Virus record (IMG/VR): IMGVR_UViG_3300021963_000531
Location: 1 to 27,620 of that record
Direction: 5' to 3' (one strand)
Origin: a virus
Length of the DNA stretch: 27,620 nt
Both the position numbers and the translations under genes were made by a program. The notes beneath the pieces were generated by a model. It searched no databases. It had not been told where the DNA came from and saw only the letters and a program-made list of their open reading frames with translations. This document shows positions 24,423-27,620 of the stretch, piece by piece; within the stretch, counting starts at the first letter, position 1, and the number at the start of each line of letters is the position of its first letter.

Positions 24423-24878
24423 ATGAAAACACACGGAGAATCTAAAACTAAGTTTTTTTCACGTTATCGTGGAATTTATCGTCGGTGTAATGAAAAGAAA
24501 AATAAAGATTATATAAGATACGGAGGCAGAGGAATAAAACTTTTATGGAAAAGTTATGAAGATTTTAAGAAAGATATGTATGAATCTTTTTTAATTCACT
24601 GTAAAAAGTTCGGAGAAAATAATACCAGCATTGAAAGAATAAACACGAATGGGCATTACTGTAAAAAGAATTGTGTTTGGGCAACAAGTTATGAACAAGG
24701 ATTAAATAAAAGAACGAGTAAGTTTTTAACAGTTAATGGTATTACTAAAAATTATTCTGAGTGGGCTAGACTAATAGGTTGTTCAAGGCAGGCACTGAGA
24801 TATAGAATAATTAAAGGATTAAACCCTAATCTAGTTTTAACTATGCCTTTTAAGCATTCAAATAAGTATGCAAAATAA
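24423..24878 (+). CDS. HNH homing-type endonuclease
   Basis: 151 residues. It has the YGGRGI (33-38), SIERINTNGHY (69-79) and NCVWAT (83-88) signature of phage HNH nucleases, followed by a C-terminal helix-turn-helix-type part (104-132, WARLIGCSRQALRYRIIKG) that would bind target DNA. It lies between ssb and the helicase, overlaps the helicase start by 11 bp and has its own promoter, as expected for a selfish insertion. Its codon use is more AT-rich (many AAA, ATA, TTA) than the flanking genes. Confidence 0.8.
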   Translation: MKTHGESKTKFFSRYRGIYRRCNEKKNKDYIRYGGRGIKLLWKSYEDFKKDMYESFLIHCKKFGENNTSIERINTNGHYCKKNCVWATSYEQGLNKRTSKFLTVNGITKNYSEWARLIGCSRQALRYRIIKGLNPNLVLTMPFKHSNKYAK

Positions 24879-26004
24879 GCTCTTACATCATCAAGAAATA
24901 TTTAAGAAGAATATGAAAGATAAAATGCTCTTAGTGTGGGAGGGTGGCGTTGGAAAAACAATCGCAGCCTGTGTTTGGCTCAAGGATGGCAGAGATGATG
25001 ATGCACTCGTGATCTGTCCTAAGCGTGTTGTTAAGAAGTGGCAGACGGCACTCAGCGATTGGCAAACAAAGGCCACGGTTGTATCAAAGGATGACTTCAA
25101 GAAGATGCCTGTAAAGAAATGGTCAGCCCTCGTTGTAGATGAAGCAGACGAGTTTGCTTCTCCATTGTTCACCAAGGGACGTTCGGGGCTGTCAGAGGTT
25201 TTGTACAAGCTCGTAAAGGCATATGACATGCCTACACTACTACTCACAGCCACCCCGATCCGATCCACTCCGTGGAATTTGCATAGTCTACTATGTTATC
25301 TAGGAATATATATAGACTGGAAAGTGTGGAGGGATAGATTTTTTTCGTTGGAATCACGCCCATTCTTAAGGTGGTCAGCATGGTTTCCGAAAGTTGATTG
25401 GAGAACAGAAATACGACCTACACTTGAAAAATACGCAGACATTGTACTTCTAAAGGATTGCGTAAATTTCCTTGATCCGATACAGGAAGAAATTATCAAA
25501 ATAAAAAGTAAGCCCTTCAAAAGCACCCTTTTACATCCTACAGAACGCTTTGTAGAAGAGCATAAGTATGAGCAATCTGAAAAGCATAAAGAAATATTAT
25601 CTATCGGTAAAAAGTATAGAAAAGTCCTTGTCGTTGCATATTATGTTGAACAGGTAGAGGAACTGAAGAAATCTCTATCAAAAGATAGAGAAGTATTTAT
25701 GGTACATGGAGGAGTAAAGAAACAGGAAGAAATACTTGAACAAGCGCAGAAATCTGCTGAGTGTTATCTTATTGTTCAAGCATCTCTCGGTGCAGGTTTT
25801 GATGCAGACACATTCTCATGTGCGGTATTTACAAGTATGTCATATAAAGTTAGAGATTTTGTACAGATGAAATATAGACTGCGACGAATCCACAATCTTC
25901 ACCCTGTAGTTTACTATTATTTAATGGCCGGTAAATGTGACAAGAAAGTATATACCACAATTCAATTGGGGCGAGACTTTATCCCTTCGGAGTGGGAAGA
26001 CTAA
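24868..26004 (+). CDS. SNF2-like SF2 helicase/ATPase
   Basis: 378 residues. Motif I EGGVGKT (25-31), motif II VVDEADE (89-95), motif III LLLTATP (124-130), motif V QASLGAGFD (304-312) and motif VI QMKYRLRRIH (333-342) are all present. It is short for the family, with no extra domain. Small phage SNF2-like helicases act in replication restart or recombination and branch migration. The start overlaps the HNH gene end. The LLHHQ start is typical of the Q-motif. Confidence 0.8.
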   Translation: MQNKLLHHQEIFKKNMKDKMLLVWEGGVGKTIAACVWLKDGRDDDALVICPKRVVKKWQTALSDWQTKATVVSKDDFKKMPVKKWSALVVDEADEFASPLFTKGRSGLSEVLYKLVKAYDMPTLLLTATPIRSTPWNLHSLLCYLGIYIDWKVWRDRFFSLESRPFLRWSAWFPKVDWRTEIRPTLEKYADIVLLKDCVNFLDPIQEEIIKIKSKPFKSTLLHPTERFVEEHKYEQSEKHKEILSIGKKYRKVLVVAYYVEQVEELKKSLSKDREVFMVHGGVKKQEEILEQAQKSAECYLIVQASLGAGFDADTFSCAVFTSMSYKVRDFVQMKYRLRRIHNLHPVVYYYLMAGKCDKKVYTTIQLGRDFIPSEWED

Positions 26005-26005
26005 C

Positions 26006-26407
26006 ATGTTGCCAGAATTACCGAAACAGAATAAGAAGCAAGAGACAGCCTTTGGATTAAAACTTCGAGAATGGATTGAGAAGAATCTGCGAGTAACTTG
26101 CTCTATGGAAACTAAAGATAGTCGAGGAAAAGACTATTTAAACTTTAATGATGTTACCGAAGGACAGGTTAATTTCGCCATTGCGATAAATAGTGACAAG
26201 GGTGTACTTATCCGTGTCACAGGTCTCGACGGAGAACCTGACTTTGTATATCTTCGTAATGAACCAGCATATATTGTTGTCAAATACCCTCGATGTTTTT
26301 GTTTAATTGATATCAAAACATTTGTACTTGAAAAAGGACGTAGTAAGGCAAAAAGCCTTACGTCTAGTCGTGCTAAAGAGATTGCAGAAGTTATCCACAG
26401 TTGGTGA
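26006..26407 (+). CDS. PD-(D/E)XK-like phage protein, possible resolvase
   Basis: 133 residues from the ATG at 26006, one base after the helicase stop; an earlier in-frame ATG at 25937 would lie inside the helicase gene and is unlikely. It has an N-terminal helix with Glu (GLKLREWIEKN), then beta strands carrying DGEPDFVYLRNEPAYIVVKYP, which resembles a PD-...-xxK nuclease core with the usual acidic residue before Lys replaced. The basic end (KGRSKAKSLTSSRAKEIAEVIHSW) may bind DNA. A Holliday-junction resolvase-like role is inferred weakly. Confidence 0.5.
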   Translation: MLPELPKQNKKQETAFGLKLREWIEKNLRVTCSMETKDSRGKDYLNFNDVTEGQVNFAIAINSDKGVLIRVTGLDGEPDFVYLRNEPAYIVVKYPRCFCLIDIKTFVLEKGRSKAKSLTSSRAKEIAEVIHSW

Positions 26408-26437
26408 TTTGACGTATTACATGTATAACGCTATACT
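26391..26437 (+). promoter_or_regulatory. DnaA-box promoter of the ribbon-helix-helix gene
   Basis: TTATCCACA (26391-26399), 9 bases, TTGACG (26409-26414), a 17-base spacer and TATACT (26432-26437). The spacer and -10 form TATAACGCTATA, a near palindrome. The ATG lies 7 bases after the -10 (26445), so the mRNA is probably leaderless. This is the best promoter in the window. Confidence 0.8.
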
Positions 26438-26444
26438 ATTCTAC

Positions 26445-26633
26445 ATGAGCAAATATAATTTAATTTTAAGGGCATATAGGGTTTCAAGAGAAGACGATAA
26501 GATTATCAAAAAGCATGCAAAGAAGAATGGGGGAGAGTCAGCATACGTTCGCAAGCAGATTAGAGCAAAGTGTAGTGATCAGGATTGTGCGATATGTTTA
26601 GAAGCAAAAAGATTAACAGTTAATAATGACTAA
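26445..26633 (+). CDS. Ribbon-helix-helix-type small DNA-binding protein
   Basis: 62 residues from the ATG at 26445, placed by the promoter. An upstream in-frame ATG at 26307 would precede the promoter and sit in the previous gene. The N-terminal part NLILRAYRVSREDDKIIKKHAKKNGGESAYVRKQIR fits a beta strand plus two helices as in Arc/CopG/MobC regulators. The end has three Cys (43, 48 and 51) that could bind metal. It is a candidate regulator of the phage promoters. Confidence 0.65.
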   Translation: MSKYNLILRAYRVSREDDKIIKKHAKKNGGESAYVRKQIRAKCSDQDCAICLEAKRLTVNND

Positions 26634-26634
26634 C

Positions 26635-26778
26635 ATGATATATAACGAAAATTCAAAAGAGTTAGAAGTCGAGATTTGTTTAGTTTGTGAGGGTTCAGGA
26701 GTTGTGAGAATCGATGAAGAGAATACAAAAGAATGTGTTTGCACAAAGGTCGAAGAAGACTTTAGCGAAGCTGAATAA
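26635..26778 (+). CDS. 47-residue Cys-containing acidic microprotein
   Basis: An open frame from the ATG at 26635 to the TAA at 26778, with Cys15/18 (CLVC) and Cys34/36 (CVC) and a GSG turn, resembling half of a DnaJ-type zinc knuckle. The tail is very acidic (EEDFSEAE). It is preceded by the repeated start context ACTAACATG. The function is unknown. Confidence 0.6.
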   Translation: MIYNENSKELEVEICLVCEGSGVVRIDEENTKECVCTKVEEDFSEAE

Positions 26779-26786
26779 TAACTAAC

Positions 26787-27080
26787 ATGAAACATCAGTC
26801 ATTTGAAGATTACCTTGGTGACATTCACGCAGAGGACTATATGGGTACAGATGACAATATGTCCGATGCCTTTGACACATGGGTATCAAACCTCGATGCT
26901 CAAGAACTCATCGACCACGCCGAGAACTACGGTCACAAAGTGTACTTCGAAGGATACGAGCTAGGGTCAAACGGCATGTTGCCTCATATAAAGATGTTGG
27001 AGGATATGATAGGTAGCAAGTCTTCTGATTATAACAAAGGTGTGCAGGATTGTATCAATCTCCTACAGAAACAACCATGA
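26787..27080 (+). CDS. 97-residue acidic unknown protein
   Basis: 97 residues, acidic, helical and aromatic (FEDYLGDIHAEDYMGTDDNMSDAFDTWVSNLDAQELIDHAENYG). It resembles small acidic phage proteins that inhibit host enzymes by mimicking DNA, but no family is recognised. The start context is ACTAACATG. The stop overlaps the next start as ATGA. Confidence 0.6.
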   Translation: MKHQSFEDYLGDIHAEDYMGTDDNMSDAFDTWVSNLDAQELIDHAENYGHKVYFEGYELGSNGMLPHIKMLEDMIGSKSSDYNKGVQDCINLLQKQP

Positions 27081-27199
27081 AACTCTGTGACAAGTGCAAC
27101 GGCCAGTTAGAGAAGCCTAGGTGGACAGAAAAAAGAAGAGCGGTATGCAATAAGTGTACGAAGCAGTATTTAAAAGAATATAGAAATAAAAAGAAATGA
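27077..27199 (+). CDS. 40-residue zinc-ribbon microprotein
   Basis: 40 residues with Cys4/7 (CDKC) and Cys24/27 (CNKC) and a basic tail (KEYRNKKK). Overlaps by ATGA at both ends, which supports translation. It probably binds nucleic acid or a partner protein. Confidence 0.65.
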   Translation: MKLCDKCNGQLEKPRWTEKRRAVCNKCTKQYLKEYRNKKK

Positions 27200-27620
27200 A
27201 AAGATATAAATTTTTAAGAGAAGGACTGAAATCAAACTCAGGTAATCATACTTGGGAGATCGGTAAGTGGTATAAAATAGAAGGTGACTTAAATATCTGT
27301 AGAAATGGATTTCACTGTTCAAAAGAAATGTGGCAAGCATTTTCTTATGTTCAAGGCGAACTGTTGGCAGAGGTAGAGACGAGAGGTGAGTCTATTGTAG
27401 AAGATGATAAAGAAGTATGGTCAGAAATGAGAGTTATAAGGGTCTGGAAATGGCAGAAGAATGACTCTGTTGCACTATCTATTTTTTCGGCAGAACTTTG
27501 TTTGAGTAATTTTGAGAAAGTTTATCCTGATGACAAAAGACCAAGAGAGGCAATCGAGGCTGCGAAGAAGTGGTTAGATAATCCTACAAAAGAAAATGAG
27601 TCGGCGGCGAGGTCGGCGTG
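27196..27620 (+). CDS. Partial protein of a widespread phage accessory type, Ala-rich C-terminus
   Basis: At least 141 residues; it runs off the right edge. The N-terminal part (KFLREGLKSNSGNHTWEIGKWYKIEG...ICRNGFHCSKEMWQAFSYVQGELLAEVETRGE...DDKEVWSEMRVIRVW) matches a pattern of small beta domains I recall from phage and prophage proteins with a GFHxSK motif. The last part (RPREAIEAAKKWLDNPTKENESAARSA) begins an Ala-rich helical repeat. The local GC rises at the edge. Function unknown. Confidence 0.6.
   Translation, partial: MKRYKFLREGLKSNSGNHTWEIGKWYKIEGDLNICRNGFHCSKEMWQAFSYVQGELLAEVETRGESIVEDDKEVWSEMRVIRVWKWQKNDSVALSIFSAELCLSNFEKVYPDDKRPREAIEAAKKWLDNPTKENESAARSA

Noticed and set aside
20053-27199. 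TGA-recoded genetic code, as in some Patescibacteria
   Set aside because: TGA serves as the stop in several tightly overlapped genes, and the virion genes read well with the standard bacterial code.

Overview
This window looks like part of a tailed bacteriophage genome (Caudoviricetes, probably a short-tailed podovirus-like virion), cut at both ends. No rRNA, tRNA, integrase, recognisable repressor or host metabolic gene is visible. GC content is low. TGA is a normal stop in tightly overlapped genes (for example the TGA shared at 20931-20934, 27078-27080 and 27197-27199), which argues against a host that recodes TGA. Almost no gene has a Shine-Dalgarno (SD) sequence. Several virion-region proteins are Ser/Thr-rich and carry N-terminal signal or anchor segments. 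The membrane-anchored lysozyme-like protein resembles small transglycosylase-fold proteins that I associate with Patescibacteria (CPR, Parcubacteria-like). I therefore infer a phage of a Patescibacteria-type host with moderate confidence; a database search would be needed to confirm it.

Layout: the window is split into two divergent halves around a control region at about 19.5-20.05 kb. Leftward (minus strand) from there run an early coiled-coil gene with a 34-residue membrane peptide (19510-18811), a membrane-anchored lytic enzyme with its own terminator (18739-18204), three overlapping small genes (18152-17396), and the packaging and virion block: small and large terminase, two zinc-ribbon microproteins, portal, two small proteins, scaffold, major capsid protein, an anchored secreted-type protein, a decoration-like protein, a minor structural protein, adaptor, nozzle-like beta protein, a large Gly-rich fibre-like protein, two large ejection/internal-type proteins, and a truncated signal-peptide protein at the left edge. 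Rightward (plus strand) runs the replication block: archaeo-eukaryotic primase/polymerase, SF3 helicase, a small protein, a RecB/Cas4-like nuclease, a zinc ribbon, ssDNA-binding protein, an HNH endonuclease that looks like an insertion, an SNF2-like helicase, a PD-(D/E)XK-like protein, a ribbon-helix-helix protein, several microproteins, and a truncated protein at the right edge.

The most striking signal is regulatory. By eye, all four perfect copies of the DnaA-box nonamer TTATCCACA in the window, plus two TTATCCCCA variants, sit just upstream of sigma70-like promoters, mostly 6-11 bases before the -35 element. Together these promoters serve every replication, early, lysis and late-leading gene cluster that has a clear promoter. 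The promoter of the HNH gene has no such box. The divergent control region also contains 11 copies of a CTGTC/GACAG iteron (including a perfect 8-bp inverted repeat and three abutting 10-bp direct repeats), an AT-rich stretch, a terminator-like hairpin, a 20-base palindrome and one of the DnaA boxes. Together these form a good candidate replication origin. Several promoters place the -10 element only 6-7 bases before the start codon, implying leaderless mRNAs, which fits the general lack of SD sequences. The single strong SD, before the ssDNA-binding protein gene, is separated from its ATG by a small palindrome that could fold to restore normal spacing.
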